A stretch of 64,000 nucleotides of DNA from Defluviitaleaceae bacterium (GCA_009786535.1 WQRX01000006.1:1-64000), one strand, 5' to 3'; shown: positions 45,596-55,900, counted from the stretch's first letter. Program-made: numbers and translations. Notes: generated by a model from the sequence alone, not told the origin.

Positions 45596-47044
45596 ATGGA
45601 AATTACAAACAAAAGGCTTTCCGAGCAAAATTTTGCCGAAATTCAAAAGGAAGTATTAGCCCAATGGCCCACAGGGGCGGAGGTAAATTTTGAAAATGCC
45701 GTCGCCTTCCACAAGCAATACCCCGCGAGCAAAAGCTTTGCGCAAAAACTGGCGAAAGCGGATAAAGAGGGCATTACCCTAATCCAGCCCCGAGCAGGCG
45801 TAGCCTTGCCCGATTTGCTGGTAGAGCTGCTCAGCTATCTCGAAACCGAGGGCGAAGCCGATTTACTGCCCACCACCATAGACAGCTACACCCGCCACAA
45901 CCGTTACAACGAAGCGGACACGGGCATAGAAGAAAGCAAACGCGAAAACCGCTCCATGCTTAACGGCTTCCCCGCCGTCAATTACGGCGTGGAAATTTGT
46001 CGTAAGATTAACACTTCACTAAAGGCGCCTTTGCAAGTGCGGCACGGGACACCCGACGCGCGTCTGCTTACGGAAATTACCATGGCGGGGGGATTTACTT
46101 CCTATGAAGGCGGCGGCATTTCCTACAATATCCCCTACTCCAAAAATTATTCGCTGGAAAAAAGTCTGGCGGATTGGCAATACGCCGACCGCTTGCTGGG
46201 TTTGTACGCCGAAGCGGGGGTTATTATCAACAAAGAGCCCTTTGGTCCGCTTACAGGTACCCTTGTACCGCCCTGCGTTTCCCACGCCGTAGCTGTAATT
46301 GAAACGCTGCTTGCGGCAGAGCAGGGCGTACAGGACATTACCGTAGGCTACGGGCAGTGCGGAAACTTGGTGCAGGATGTTGCGGCAATCAAGAGCCTTC
46401 GCGCCATTACGGAAGAGTATTTACAAAAATACGGCTATAACAATGTAAAAATCACGACGGTGCTGCACCAATGGATGGGCGGCTTCCCGCAGGACGAGTC
46501 GAAGGCGTTTGGCGTAATTTCATGGGGTGCGGCGGCGGCAGCCCTTGCCAAGGCGACAAAAGTAATTGTAAAAACGCCGCATGAGGCGATGGGCATTCCC
46601 ACCAAGGAAGCCAACGCCAGCGGATTAAAGGCGACAAAGCAAGTTGTTTCCATGCTCAAAGACCAATCCATGCTTGCCGACCCGCTGGTTATCGCGGAAT
46701 ACGAAATTATCATGGAAGAAACCCGCGCACTGTTAGAGAAAACCTACGAGCTTGGCGGGGGCGACTTTGCCGTGGGTACGGTGCGTGCCTTCCAAGCGGG
46801 GGTACTGGATATTCCCTTCGCGCCGAGCCGTAACAATATGGGCAAACTGCTGCCCGCGCGGGACAATACAGGCGCGGTACGCTTGCTGGACTGCGGCAAT
46901 TTGCCCTTTACGGAAGAAATGAAAAATTTCCATCGGCAACGGCTGGAAGAACGCGGTGCATTTGAAAAACGCGCCGTTTCCTTCCAAATGGTGGTGGACG
47001 ATATTTATGCCATCGGCAAAGGACATCTTGTAGGCAGAAAGTAG
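45596..47044 (+). CDS. glmE: glutamate mutase epsilon (E) subunit
   Basis: The 482-residue TIM-barrel subunit holds the glutamate site. Recognisable family elements are [13 protein letters not shown] (about 58), a Gly- and Tyr-rich [16 protein letters not shown] (about 170), [14 protein letters not shown] (about 213) and [17 protein letters not shown] (about 293). Length matches known GlmE. It follows mutL by 3 bp. Confidence 0.95.
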   Translation: MEITNKRLSEQNFAEIQKEVLAQWPTGAEVNFENAVAFHKQYPASKSFAQKLAKADKEGITLIQPRAGVALPDLLVELLSYLETEGEADLLPTTIDSYTRHNRYNEADTGIEESKRENRSMLNGFPAVNYGVEICRKINTSLKAPLQVRHGTPDARLLTEITMAGGFTSYEGGGISYNIPYSKNYSLEKSLADWQYADRLLGLYAEAGVIINKEPFGPLTGTLVPPCVSHAVAVIETLLAAEQGVQDITVGYGQCGNLVQDVAAIKSLRAITEEYLQKYGYNNVKITTVLHQWMGGFPQDESKAFGVISWGAAAAALAKATKVIVKTPHEAMGIPTKEANASGLKATKQVVSMLKDQSMLADPLVIAEYEIIMEETRALLEKTYELGGGDFAVGTVRAFQAGVLDIPFAPSRNNMGKLLPARDNTGAVRLLDCGNLPFTEEMKNFHRQRLEERGAFEKRAVSFQMVVDDIYAIGKGHLVGRK

Positions 47045-47054
47045 GGAAATAATA

Positions 47055-48293
47055 ATGAAAATCGTAGACATTGTATGCAGTGCAGGGCGCACAGGCTTTT
47101 TCTTTGACGACCAAGCGGCGATTAAAACAACGGCAATCCCCGACGGCAACGCCTATTTGGGCGACCCCGTAACTGCGGGCTTTACCAAAGTGCGCCAAGC
47201 GGGGGAAAGCGTTTCCGTCATGTTTGTGCTGGAGGACGGACAAATTGCCCATGGGGACTGTGCCGCGGTGCAATATTCCGGCACGGGCGGGCGCGACCCG
47301 TTATTCCTTGCAGAGGATTTTATCCCCCTTATCCGGCTTGAATGCGAAGCGCTGTACAAAGGCAAGGAAATTACCACTTTCAAGGAAATGGCGCACGCCA
47401 TCGACAGCAAACGCCCCTGCCACACCGCAATCCGCTACGGTGTAACCCAAGCCTGCCTTGACGCGGCGGCAAAGTCGCAGAAAAAACTTATGGCGCAGGT
47501 AATTGCGGAAGAATACGGGCTGCAAATGGCAACCGCGCGTATACCGATTTTCTCCCAATCGGGGGACGATAGATACACAAATGTGGACAAAATGATACTC
47601 AAAGGCTCGGAGGTATTACCCCACGGGCTTATTAATAATATGTCAAAGCTGGGCTACAAAGGTGAAAAGCTCTTAGAATACATCGCGTGGTTACGCGACC
47701 GCATTATTAACATTGCCCCCCACGATGCGTACAAACCCGCGTTGCATATAGACGTATACGGCGTACTTGGCATCGCCCTTGACCATAGCTTCCCCGCCAT
47801 CGTTGATTTTATGGGGCGCGCGGGAGAAATTGCCGCCCCCTATTTATTGCGCATCGAAGGACCTGTAGACATGGGCAACCGCGAAGCGCAGGTAGAAGCA
47901 CTGGCATCCCTTACCGCTTCTATAGAAAAAGCAGGCATTCCGGTGGAAATTGTCGCCGACGAATGGTGCAATACCTACGAGGATATAAAAATTTTCACCA
48001 ACAACAAGGCAGGGCATATGGCGCAAATTAAAACCCCCGATTTAGGCGGCATTAACAATTCCATCGAGGCGGTACTCTACTGCAAGCAAAACGGCATGGG
48101 CGCATACCTGGGCGGCACCTGCAACGAGACCGACCGCAGCGGGCAAATTTGCACCCACATCGCCATGGCAACCAGCCCCGTGCAATTGCTCGCAAAACCG
48201 GGCATGGGCGTGGACGAAGGCTACATGAATGTGTATAACGAGATGGGTAGGATATTAGCACTGGCGAAACGAGGTGGCACATGCGCGAATTAA
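47055..48293 (+). CDS. mal: methylaspartate ammonia-lyase
   Basis: The 412-residue enolase-superfamily enzyme removes ammonia from 3-methylaspartate to give mesaconate. Visible are the N-terminal AGRTGFFFDDQAA, the metal-ligand region LHIDVYGVLG and IEGPVDMG..., VADEWCNT, and the catalytic Lys in AQIKTPDLGGINNS (about 331). Length is standard. It is the second step of the pathway and lies 10 bp after glmE. Confidence 0.95.
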   Translation: MKIVDIVCSAGRTGFFFDDQAAIKTTAIPDGNAYLGDPVTAGFTKVRQAGESVSVMFVLEDGQIAHGDCAAVQYSGTGGRDPLFLAEDFIPLIRLECEALYKGKEITTFKEMAHAIDSKRPCHTAIRYGVTQACLDAAAKSQKKLMAQVIAEEYGLQMATARIPIFSQSGDDRYTNVDKMILKGSEVLPHGLINNMSKLGYKGEKLLEYIAWLRDRIINIAPHDAYKPALHIDVYGVLGIALDHSFPAIVDFMGRAGEIAAPYLLRIEGPVDMGNREAQVEALASLTASIEKAGIPVEIVADEWCNTYEDIKIFTNNKAGHMAQIKTPDLGGINNSIEAVLYCKQNGMGAYLGGTCNETDRSGQICTHIAMATSPVQLLAKPGMGVDEGYMNVYNEMGRILALAKRGGTCAN

Positions 48294-49666
48294 AAATCCT
48301 TTCCCCCACGGCAATTCTGGGCTATGGATTCCCTATGGCATCGTGGGAGGAGGGTATACGCCGCAAGCCCGACGTTATCGCCGTGGACGCAGGCTCTACC
48401 GACCCCGGACCGTATTATCTTGGCGCGGGCTTATCCTTCACCGACCGCACCGCCGTTAAACGCGACCTTGCCATAATGATACCCGCCGCCTTGGCGTTGG
48501 GCATTCCCGTAATTATCGGTACGGCGGGGGGCAGCGGCGCGGCACCCCATTTACAATGGAACCGCGAAATCATCGAAGAAATCGCGCGGGAAATGAACTT
48601 GAAATTTACGCTGGCAGTAATACCCAGCGATATTTCTAAAAAAACCATTTCAACCGCGTTAAAGGCGGGAAAAATTTCGCCCCTGCACCCCGCACCCGCG
48701 CTAACGGAAGCGGACATAAATGACGCGGTACACATTGTAGCGCAAATGGGAACAGAGCCTATCACAAAAGCATTGGACGGGGGCGCGCAGGTCATTCTCA
48801 CGGGGCGGACGTATGACCCCGCCGTTTTCGCCGCCATAGCCGTACGCGAAGGCTATGACCGCGGGCTTGCCGTGCATCTTGGCAAAATTCTGGAATGCGC
48901 CGCAATCGCCGCAACCCCGGGCGGCGGGAGCGACTGCATGTTCGGCTATATCGGCAACGATTATTTCCGCGTAGAGCCACTCAACCCTATCCGCAAATGC
49001 ACTACGCTTTCGGTTGCCGCCCACACGCTGTACGAGAAAACAAACCCCTACATTTTGCCGGGCCCGGGCGGCACGTTGGATTTAACCAAGACCGTGTTTA
49101 CGCAGGAAACGGAGCGTACAGTGCATGTAAAGGGCAGCCGCTTTATCCCCTCCGCGGGCTACACGATTAAGCTGGAGGGCGTAAAAAAAGTGGGCTGCCG
49201 AACGGTTTCCTTCGCGACAACGGCAGACCCTGTAATGATAAAGCAAATCGACGAAATTACCCCTGCGGTAAAAGCCCGCGTGCGCGATAATTTTACAGAA
49301 ATGGACGACTATTTCCTAGACTTTAAACTCTACGGTCGCCCCGATAAATTAGGTACGATGGGCATATTTAACGCAGAAGAAGCGCAACCCCAAGCCGCGC
49401 ATTCCCAAGCCGCGGAGCTTGCCATTATCATTGACGCTGTTGCCCCAACGCAGGAAACGGCGAACACCTTATGCTCCTTCGCGCGGTCTACCTTGTTGCA
49501 TTACGGCTATGCGGGGCGCATTTCCACGGCGGGCAACCTTGCCTTCCCGTTTTCGCCATCAGATGTAAAAATGGGGGACGTTTTCGCCTTTAGCCTATAT
49601 CACCTCATGGAAGTGGACGACCCCTGCGAAGCATTTCCCATCGAATACGTAAAGCTGGAGGGCTAA
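48281..49666 (+). CDS. AtuA-like (DUF1446) acyclic-terpene-utilisation family protein
   Basis: The 461-residue protein begins LKILSPTAILGYGFPMASWEEG and has VIAVDAGSTDPGPYYLGAG (about 33-51), the DUF1446/AtuA signature, plus ARSTLLHYGYAGR near the end. The biochemical role of these proteins is not established; in terpene catabolism they may act in a C-C cleavage or CoA-related step. Here it overlaps mal by 13 bp, and its place suggests a role after mesaconate. It pairs with the DUF4387 gene 3 bp downstream, an arrangement seen for this family. Confidence 0.8.
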   Translation: MRELKILSPTAILGYGFPMASWEEGIRRKPDVIAVDAGSTDPGPYYLGAGLSFTDRTAVKRDLAIMIPAALALGIPVIIGTAGGSGAAPHLQWNREIIEEIAREMNLKFTLAVIPSDISKKTISTALKAGKISPLHPAPALTEADINDAVHIVAQMGTEPITKALDGGAQVILTGRTYDPAVFAAIAVREGYDRGLAVHLGKILECAAIAATPGGGSDCMFGYIGNDYFRVEPLNPIRKCTTLSVAAHTLYEKTNPYILPGPGGTLDLTKTVFTQETERTVHVKGSRFIPSAGYTIKLEGVKKVGCRTVSFATTADPVMIKQIDEITPAVKARVRDNFTEMDDYFLDFKLYGRPDKLGTMGIFNAEEAQPQAAHSQAAELAIIIDAVAPTQETANTLCSFARSTLLHYGYAGRISTAGNLAFPFSPSDVKMGDVFAFSLYHLMEVDDPCEAFPIEYVKLEG

Positions 49667-49669
49667 CCT

Positions 49670-50008
49670 ATGAGATATCAGCTACCGCAACTGGCAAGCG
49701 TAATCCGCTCTAAAAATTCGGGGCCTTATGAGCTGACCTTCGATATTATGTTTAAATCGGAAGCCGCCTACCGCGCCGTGGCAGACGCGGGCGTAATTTC
49801 CAAAGAAGCCTTCGCCGCGCTATACGGTATCGCGCCCGCTACCGTAATGGAAATCGTGCATTTTGACCCCGCACACGCGATAAAAATAACCATCGAACGC
49901 CCCGTGCATTCGGGCGACCTGCGGGAAACAGACGTATACGGCGCACAGCAACACGCGCCGCTAATGGCGTTTTCCTTCGACCTGCCTGCGGAGATAAGCC
50001 CATGTTAA
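49670..50008 (+). CDS. DUF4387 protein, AtuA partner
   Basis: A 112-residue protein with LASVIRSKNSGPYELTFDIMF at about 8-28 and ITIERPVHSGDLRETDVYGAQQHAPLM near the end, matching the small domain usually found beside or fused to AtuA-like proteins. It probably forms a complex with the preceding gene product. Function unknown. It overlaps the next gene by 7 bp. Confidence 0.78.
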   Translation: MRYQLPQLASVIRSKNSGPYELTFDIMFKSEAAYRAVADAGVISKEAFAALYGIAPATVMEIVHFDPAHAIKITIERPVHSGDLRETDVYGAQQHAPLMAFSFDLPAEISPC

Positions 50009-50943
50009 AGAAAACTTTCATGCAAGAATTTATGCTTTCCACGGTATATCTCGCCCCGCGCGGCAACGACCGCATGATGATTTTGGGCGAGGAAATTACC
50101 CAGCGTCACCTAAGCATCAACGACCGTTTAATCGGGATTGTAGGCGATGCGGGTTCCGGCAAGTCGTCCCTTATCAAGGGCATGTTCCCGGGGCTTGAGC
50201 TTTCCAACCACGACGACGGCATTAACCCTGCAAAAATTATGCAAATCCGCGACCCCATCGACGCGATGGAAACGGCAGGCACCTTCCACATCGACATGCG
50301 CTTCCAAACCGCTTTCGTACAAATGCATGAAATTGTCACCTTCGTGCGCACTGCCCTCACCCGCCAGCGCCGTATTATCGTGGAGCATTTTGACCTGCTT
50401 TACCCGCATTTGGATATGAATGCGGAAATTCTGGTAGGCATTGGCGAGGAAATCATCATCGCCCGTCCCACGGTTTTTGGTCCGCTTCCGCTGGATATTC
50501 ACAGCATCGTGTACCCCTCCGCGAAGTATCGCAAAATGGCGCACACCGCAGAGGACATCACCATGCTTGTCATTCAAAAAGAATACGGAATGCCCCGCAA
50601 CTGGGACAATGCCGACGTGCGCAAGGGCTTTGTTATGGTCTTCAACAACCCGCCCAACGTAAGCGCGCCCGAGCTAAACGCGCTGGAAGCCCGCGTGCGC
50701 GAAATTATCGAAGCCGACCTACCCGTAAGCTATGTAAACGAAGAATTTATCAAAATCGGCGACGACCATATAAAATGCGCAGGTCCGCGCATCCATTGCC
50801 GTTCCACGGGCGAAATCGAAAACTTCCGCCTAATGAAGGAAATCTACCCCGACCCGCTGCGCGGCGTGTATCTGCTGGTAGGCTTAGTCGGCGAACACAG
50901 CGGGCTGAGTTTAAGCAATTTAAATAAATTAAGCGCATTTTAA
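50002..50943 (+). CDS. P-loop protein with alanyl-tRNA-synthetase second-additional-domain-like C-terminus
   Basis: The 313-residue protein has an N-terminal nucleotide-binding half with a Walker A GDAGSGKSSLIKGMFPG (about 49-65) and an EHFDLLYPHLD Walker B-like segment (about 133). The C-terminal half, including INEEF-like VNEEFIKIGDDHIKCAGPRIHCRSTGEIENFR (about 247-278), resembles the tRNA-SAD type domain, the zinc site used by alanyl-tRNA editing proteins. It is not a synthetase: no aminoacylation domain exists. Homologues occur in glutamate-mutase operons. A role in sensing or maintaining the mutase is speculation. Confidence 0.7.
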   Translation: MLKKTFMQEFMLSTVYLAPRGNDRMMILGEEITQRHLSINDRLIGIVGDAGSGKSSLIKGMFPGLELSNHDDGINPAKIMQIRDPIDAMETAGTFHIDMRFQTAFVQMHEIVTFVRTALTRQRRIIVEHFDLLYPHLDMNAEILVGIGEEIIIARPTVFGPLPLDIHSIVYPSAKYRKMAHTAEDITMLVIQKEYGMPRNWDNADVRKGFVMVFNNPPNVSAPELNALEARVREIIEADLPVSYVNEEFIKIGDDHIKCAGPRIHCRSTGEIENFRLMKEIYPDPLRGVYLLVGLVGEHSGLSLSNLNKLSAF

Positions 50944-51031
50944 GGGGTTGCAGTTTTAATCTTTCCGCCCCTTCACATAAAAAAAACCAGTCCGTGCATA
51001 ATAACGTTATCATTACAAAAGGACGGATATT

Positions 51032-51577
51032 ATGCGAAGAATCATACAAGCCATCGCCGCTGTATTTGCAACATCTACGTATGCGCTGTCGGGCGGGGGT
51101 GCAATAAACATAGCACCCGCAACGCCGCTCTGGACGGCATACGCCGAAACAGCCGCCGAAAACGCCCAACCACTGGCACAGGAGGCAAAACGTGAAGCCC
51201 CGCCAACGCCGCCGCCCGCGCGGCTATTTGTTTCGGCGGAAGGGCGTTACGCCATACAGCAGGGTTGGCTGGCGGGGGCGGATTATCAGGAAAATAAAAT
51301 AGCCACCCACGGGGAAGCGGTGGCGATGATTATGCAAATTGCTTCGCTATACAATGAAGACATCACCTTTTTCGGCGAATTTGATGCAGATACACCCCTA
51401 ACGCGGGAAGCATTTACTCATTATCTGCGCCTCGTCTTTCACAATCTGCCCGAAGAAGGCGTACTGGATTTAGACGCAAACGGCGAATTTAACCCCGAAA
51501 AGGAAGTCACATGGGTAGAAATGGCACGCGCGGCGTATCGCCTGCGGGGGCTAAACCCGCATTATGTAGGGGAATAG
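51032..51577 (+). CDS. secreted protein with SLH-like repeats
   Basis: A 181-residue protein with a signal peptide (about 1-25), a Pro/Ala-rich linker and two weak SLH-type units: AIQQGWLAGADYQENKIATHGEAVAMIMQIA (about 74-104) and EGVLDLDANGEFNPEKEVTWVEMARAAYRL (about 147-176). Such units anchor proteins to wall polymers, but two degenerate copies may be insufficient. AAAAGGACGG precedes the ATG, and a 10-bp palindrome (ATAACGTTAT) is at 51001. It ends one base before the convergent helicase stop. Confidence 0.6.
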   Translation: MRRIIQAIAAVFATSTYALSGGGAINIAPATPLWTAYAETAAENAQPLAQEAKREAPPTPPPARLFVSAEGRYAIQQGWLAGADYQENKIATHGEAVAMIMQIASLYNEDITFFGEFDADTPLTREAFTHYLRLVFHNLPEEGVLDLDANGEFNPEKEVTWVEMARAAYRLRGLNPHYVGE

Positions 51578-54500
51578 CTACGACACAAATAACTTCCGCA
51601 CTTCTTCCGCAGTCAACAAATTAATAAAGCTCCCGCCTTCGGTAATCATGCTGTCGATAAGCCCGCGTTTTTTATCTTGCAGCGCCATGATTTTCTCTTC
51701 TATAGAATCCTTTGCCACGATATTAAACACCTGCACGGCATTTTTTTGCCCGTAGCGATGGGCGCGGTCGCTGGCTTGGTCCATTACCGAGGGGTTCCAC
51801 CATGGGTCGTAGTGGATAACTACGTCTGCGCCTGTAAGGTTTAAGCCTGTACCGCCCGCCTTTAGGGAAATGAGGAAAATGTCCTTCTCCCCCTCATTAA
51901 AGCGGGTGGTCATTTCCATGCGTTCCTTAGCTTTGGTTGCGCCGTCCAGATAGAAATAAGTGACCTTGCCTTCCTCGTCCAGCTTTTTACGCAGCATATC
52001 AAGCATTCCCGTAAATTGAGAGAAGAAAAGCACCCTATGCCCCGAATCAAGGGCAATTTGCAGCGTTTCCAATGCCAATTCAAACTTGCCGCTTCCACCC
52101 TCGTAATCTTCCATGAACAGCGAAGGGTGGCAGCAAATTTGCCGTAGGCGCGTGAGTTGCGCCAGCACGCGCATACGATTGTCGGCAAAGGCATCGCGCT
52201 GCATAATATCGTCCAGTGCGCCCAGCGCTTCCAAGAGATGCGCTTGGTAAATGCGGTGTTGCTCGTCGGTAAGCTCGGCAGGCAATGTAGTTTCCGTTTT
52301 TTCGGGCAGCTCGGTAAGCACATTTTCCTTCACGCGGCGCAGTACAAAGGGGGCAATTTGCGCACGCAATTGCGCCGCTTTTGCAGGGTCGTTATTTTGC
52401 ACAATGGGTATTTCATACAATCGCTGAAACTTGCCCACCGTATACAAATAGCCGGGCATAATAAAATCAAAAATGCTCCACAATTCCGAAAGGTTATTTT
52501 CAATGGGCGTACCCGTAAGCGCAAAACGCGTTTGCCCCGTAAGGGATTTTATGCTCTTAGATGCTTGTGTGGACGGATTTTTAATGTTTTGCGCCTCGTC
52601 AGCGATGATATAGGTAAACTGTAACGGCTCATAGAATTCTACGTCCCGTTTTAACATATCGTAGGTGGTAATAAACACGTCCACATCTTTATTGTCCAGC
52701 AGTTCGCGCCGCTTTTCGGGGAAGCCCGATATTACCTGTGTGCGTATTTCCGGCGCAAAGCGCGCAAGCTCATTTTCCCAGTTAAATAATAGCGATGTAG
52801 GTGCCACTACTAACGACGGGTGCTTACGCCCCTTGCGTTCGCTTTCCAACAGCGCAATGACTTGCAGCGTTTTGCCCAAGCCCATATCGTCGGCTAAAAT
52901 ACCGCCAAAGCCGTAGTGTGTCAGCGTTTTTAGCCAGTAATAACCCGTTTTCTGATAGCCGCGTAAAATACTCGTTAAATTGCGCGGCGTGCGGAAGCCA
53001 AGATTCGCATTATTTTTGAAGTCGCCGACCAGCTTTTCGAAATTGCGGTCGCGGGTGTGTACGGCGGCAAAGGTTTCGTCCTGCATCAATTCATCTACAT
53101 ACAGCGCACGGTACGCGGGCAGAGACAAATTCGCGCCTTTAATGTCCTTGCGGGTTGCGTCCAGCGCGTCTAATAATTGCAAGGGTGCCGCGGTATTTTT
53201 ATCCTCCAGCGAAAGAAAGCGCCCGTCCTTTAAGCGAAAGAATTTCTTCTTGGTACGGTACGCTTCCAACGCTTCCACCAAATCGGAAAGGGTGTACCCC
53301 ATATCGTCCATGGTGATGTTCAGCAAATTGCCCGAAAGGCGAATCCCAAGCTGTGCCATGGGGGGGCGGCGCGTTTTCTTGGTCAAATCTGCGCTAATAT
53401 ACACCTCTGCCAGCTTGCGCAGGCTATCCAAACCACCCGAGCTGCCGTACAGGAAGGCATAAATCATATCGTTTCCGCGTAAGCGGTATGTGCCGTCATT
53501 GTCCTCAAAACCGTAGGCAACCAACGTGCGCTTTACGGTATATTCCGCAATCAAATCGCGGGAAAGGTCGTCTACCTGTTCAGCGGCGGCATCTCCGTAG
53601 AAGAACGCAGGACGCGCCATAATATCCATACTGTCCGATTCAAAGTACAAGCGTGCCGACATAGGCAAATTATTACGCTCGGGCGGCGTGCCCGTGGTTT
53701 TTTGCACCAGCCCCATTTGCGTAAGCTTGGGCAAAATAATGGAAAGGAAGCGTTGTTCCTCGGGTCCTTCAAATAGAATCTCGTGCTTGGGTGTGGCGCT
53801 AAGCGCTTCTAACAGGCGGGTTATTACCGCGCCTTCTGCCGCGGGCAAGCGAAGCAGTTGGTTTTCCACAAATAAATAATACCCAACGCGCCCTGCAATG
53901 GCACGGAAGGACGGGAATTCTGCCTTCATTGTCGTGCCGCTTTCGTCGTGGGTAATTTCAACACGTATGGGGGGCTTGCCTGTGCGAATGCGGATAATTT
54001 CCTGCAAATCACCGCCGCCTTGCAGGGATTTGTTTTCGCACATATTAAAAAACTCATCAATATTTCTTTGATTGATAGGCACTTCACGTGCGCCGGCTAA
54101 TGGGCGGCGCGTAAACTGGAATTGCTTGCTTAAACGCTTGCCCATTTCGGTATACAAAAATTCTTCCGCCATTACAAAATCAAGGAGTTTTTGCCCGTCG
54201 GCGTCAAACTGGTTGCGCCTGTGCGTAAAGGCAAAGCCCTGCCCGTAGGTCACGGTTTCCTCCCGCTTGCAGCTTTCCACAAAAAGCGCGATGTTTTTAA
54301 TTACATACATGCGCCCAAGCCCAATGGTTAGGGTTATATACGCACCCCGCGGCTCCAGGTGAAGCACAGGAAGCAATTTAATTTGCGGACCGGCTTGTGT
54401 TAACGGCAGTGCAAGCTGGGTGTCTATGCTATCAAAGATTAAACTTTCTAACGTAGTGGCGAGGGCTACGCTGTGCTGTTTCATGGTTGCGGCGTTTAAC

Positions 54501-54826
54501 AGCGGGGTGCGCCCCTCTATATGGGCAAAGAGTACCGCAACCACGTGCTTGCATGCGCCGCGCCATATGCTGTGGCTTTCACAGCTGCAGGTGTATTCTA
54601 ACAGTGCTTCCTCGTCGTCTAATTTAAGCGTAACGTCGTAGTTTTTATAGTTGCCTTCCACACCAGAACGCACAACAGACCCACCCGCAGGGTCGGTCTG
54701 TGTTTTAAATGTGAGTAATTTGCCTTCACGAAAATAGCGCTCCCCACGTTCGTACACATCCGGATTAGAACTTAACTCAAGTATCGTACCTTGCGTAATA
54801 AGAATGGGTTCGCCTGTTGGGTTCAT
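51578..54826 (-). CDS. SNF2-family helicase with SWIM zinc finger
   Basis: The 1082-residue protein has an N-terminal SWIM finger (CSCESH...GACKH, about 80-93), a middle region of about 500 residues of the bacterial SNF2-associated type, then a Swi2/Snf2 ATPase: motif I ADDMGLGKT (about 645), motif II IADEAQNIKN (DEAQ, about 744), motif III LTGTPIENN, and C-terminal motifs V-VI (SLKAGGTGLNL, DRAHRYGQ). These enzymes remodel DNA-protein complexes, including displacing stalled RNA polymerase. It is followed on the same strand, upstream, by cheV with 2 bp between. Confidence 0.9.
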   Translation of the reverse strand: MNPTGEPILITQGTILELSSNPDVYERGERYFREGKLLTFKTQTDPAGGSVVRSGVEGNYKNYDVTLKLDDEEALLEYTCSCESHSIWRGACKHVVAVLFAHIEGRTPLLNAATMKQHSVALATTLESLIFDSIDTQLALPLTQAGPQIKLLPVLHLEPRGAYITLTIGLGRMYVIKNIALFVESCKREETVTYGQGFAFTHRRNQFDADGQKLLDFVMAEEFLYTEMGKRLSKQFQFTRRPLAGAREVPINQRNIDEFFNMCENKSLQGGGDLQEIIRIRTGKPPIRVEITHDESGTTMKAEFPSFRAIAGRVGYYLFVENQLLRLPAAEGAVITRLLEALSATPKHEILFEGPEEQRFLSIILPKLTQMGLVQKTTGTPPERNNLPMSARLYFESDSMDIMARPAFFYGDAAAEQVDDLSRDLIAEYTVKRTLVAYGFEDNDGTYRLRGNDMIYAFLYGSSGGLDSLRKLAEVYISADLTKKTRRPPMAQLGIRLSGNLLNITMDDMGYTLSDLVEALEAYRTKKKFFRLKDGRFLSLEDKNTAAPLQLLDALDATRKDIKGANLSLPAYRALYVDELMQDETFAAVHTRDRNFEKLVGDFKNNANLGFRTPRNLTSILRGYQKTGYYWLKTLTHYGFGGILADDMGLGKTLQVIALLESERKGRKHPSLVVAPTSLLFNWENELARFAPEIRTQVISGFPEKRRELLDNKDVDVFITTYDMLKRDVEFYEPLQFTYIIADEAQNIKNPSTQASKSIKSLTGQTRFALTGTPIENNLSELWSIFDFIMPGYLYTVGKFQRLYEIPIVQNNDPAKAAQLRAQIAPFVLRRVKENVLTELPEKTETTLPAELTDEQHRIYQAHLLEALGALDDIMQRDAFADNRMRVLAQLTRLRQICCHPSLFMEDYEGGSGKFELALETLQIALDSGHRVLFFSQFTGMLDMLRKKLDEEGKVTYFYLDGATKAKERMEMTTRFNEGEKDIFLISLKAGGTGLNLTGADVVIHYDPWWNPSVMDQASDRAHRYGQKNAVQVFNIVAKDSIEEKIMALQDKKRGLIDSMITEGGSFINLLTAEEVRKLFVS

Positions 54827-54828
54827 TT

Positions 54829-55749
54829 TTATAAAATGTGTGCGTCTACGATATCAACCAAATCAGCAATATCAGATTTGGCAACCTGCGCAGTGGCCTT
54901 TAACCGCTCGCCGATGGTACGCAGGTCGTCGGTAATAAGAGTAGAGAAAATAACCACGGGCAGGTCCTTCATCTTCTCGTCTTCACGGATAAGCTTTAAC
55001 AGGCGGTGACCGTCCATAATCGGCATTTCGATATCGGTGATAACGATAGCAACGTGGTCGGTAATTTCGCCGCCCATGTTTTTGTAACGCACAAGGGTAT
55101 CCCATGCTTCTTTGCCGTTGGGGGTAGAGGTAATGTTTTGGTAGCCCACCTTATCCAACGATTCAAGCACAAGACGCTCCAAGGTTGGCGAGTCTTCCGC
55201 AAGCAGAATGGGTTTTTGCGATGTGGGGCGCGAGCCAAAGCGTTCTAACGAGCGTGTCATAATTGCGCCTTGGGGGTTAATATCCATTAATATTTTTTCA
55301 AAGTCGATAACGGTGATAAGGCGGTCTTCCACTTGTGCCACACCCGTTGCCATTCCCTCTTCCTCCCCGTAAATGGTGCGGTCGGGTTTTTCGATTTTAG
55401 AAAGGTCAACATTATCAATCGCCATAACGCCGTGTACATGGAACGCCGTTTTTATGTTGTTCATTTTGGTAATGATAAGAATGTCGCGCTCTTCGTCCTC
55501 CGAAGGGGGCAATCCCATGTAAGCCGCAAGGTTGATAACGGTCATCGTTTCCGTACGGGGGCGGAATATGCCTTCCACAAAGGGGTTAGAGTTAGGCATG
55601 GGCGTGATGGGGTACTGGCTGTACTTCATAATTTCATCTACCTTGGCTACGTTAATGCCAAAGTTGCCGCCTGCGACAATAAACTCCATAAGTTGAAGCT
55701 GCTGCCTGTTCTCAGGCCGTTCTTTATCGTTCTTCCGAATGTTGGCCAT
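54829..55749 (-). CDS. cheV: chemotaxis coupling protein CheV
   Basis: The 306-residue protein joins a CheW-like coupling domain (about 15-155) to a receiver domain (about 177-300) with phospho-acceptor Asp in VAIVITDIEMPIMDG (about 235) and the conserved Lys near the end replaced by a divergent stretch. CheV couples chemoreceptors to CheA and helps adaptation. It supports a motile lifestyle together with the flagellar genes at 15-17 kb. Confidence 0.92.
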   Translation of the reverse strand: MANIRKNDKERPENRQQLQLMEFIVAGGNFGINVAKVDEIMKYSQYPITPMPNSNPFVEGIFRPRTETMTVINLAAYMGLPPSEDEERDILIITKMNNIKTAFHVHGVMAIDNVDLSKIEKPDRTIYGEEEGMATGVAQVEDRLITVIDFEKILMDINPQGAIMTRSLERFGSRPTSQKPILLAEDSPTLERLVLESLDKVGYQNITSTPNGKEAWDTLVRYKNMGGEITDHVAIVITDIEMPIMDGHRLLKLIREDEKMKDLPVVIFSTLITDDLRTIGERLKATAQVAKSDIADLVDIVDAHIL

Positions 55750-55790
55750 GTTATGCCTCCCGACTTAATATTGCGATGCGTATATGCCCT

Positions 55791-55818
55791 ATTGTAACAT
55801 GTGTTTGCATAATTACAA
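55791..55818 (-). promoter_or_regulatory. candidate promoter of cheV
   Basis: On the minus strand TTGTAA (55818-55813), a 16-bp spacer and TACAAT (55796-55791), about 40 bp before the ATG. No SigD-type flagellar promoter was seen. Confidence 0.45.
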
Positions 55819-55900
55819 CAGATTTTTGTGATTTTTTATCAGATATGATAAAGTGGGCACGATTCTATAGTATGACAACAAAACGAAAGAGTGCATTTTA

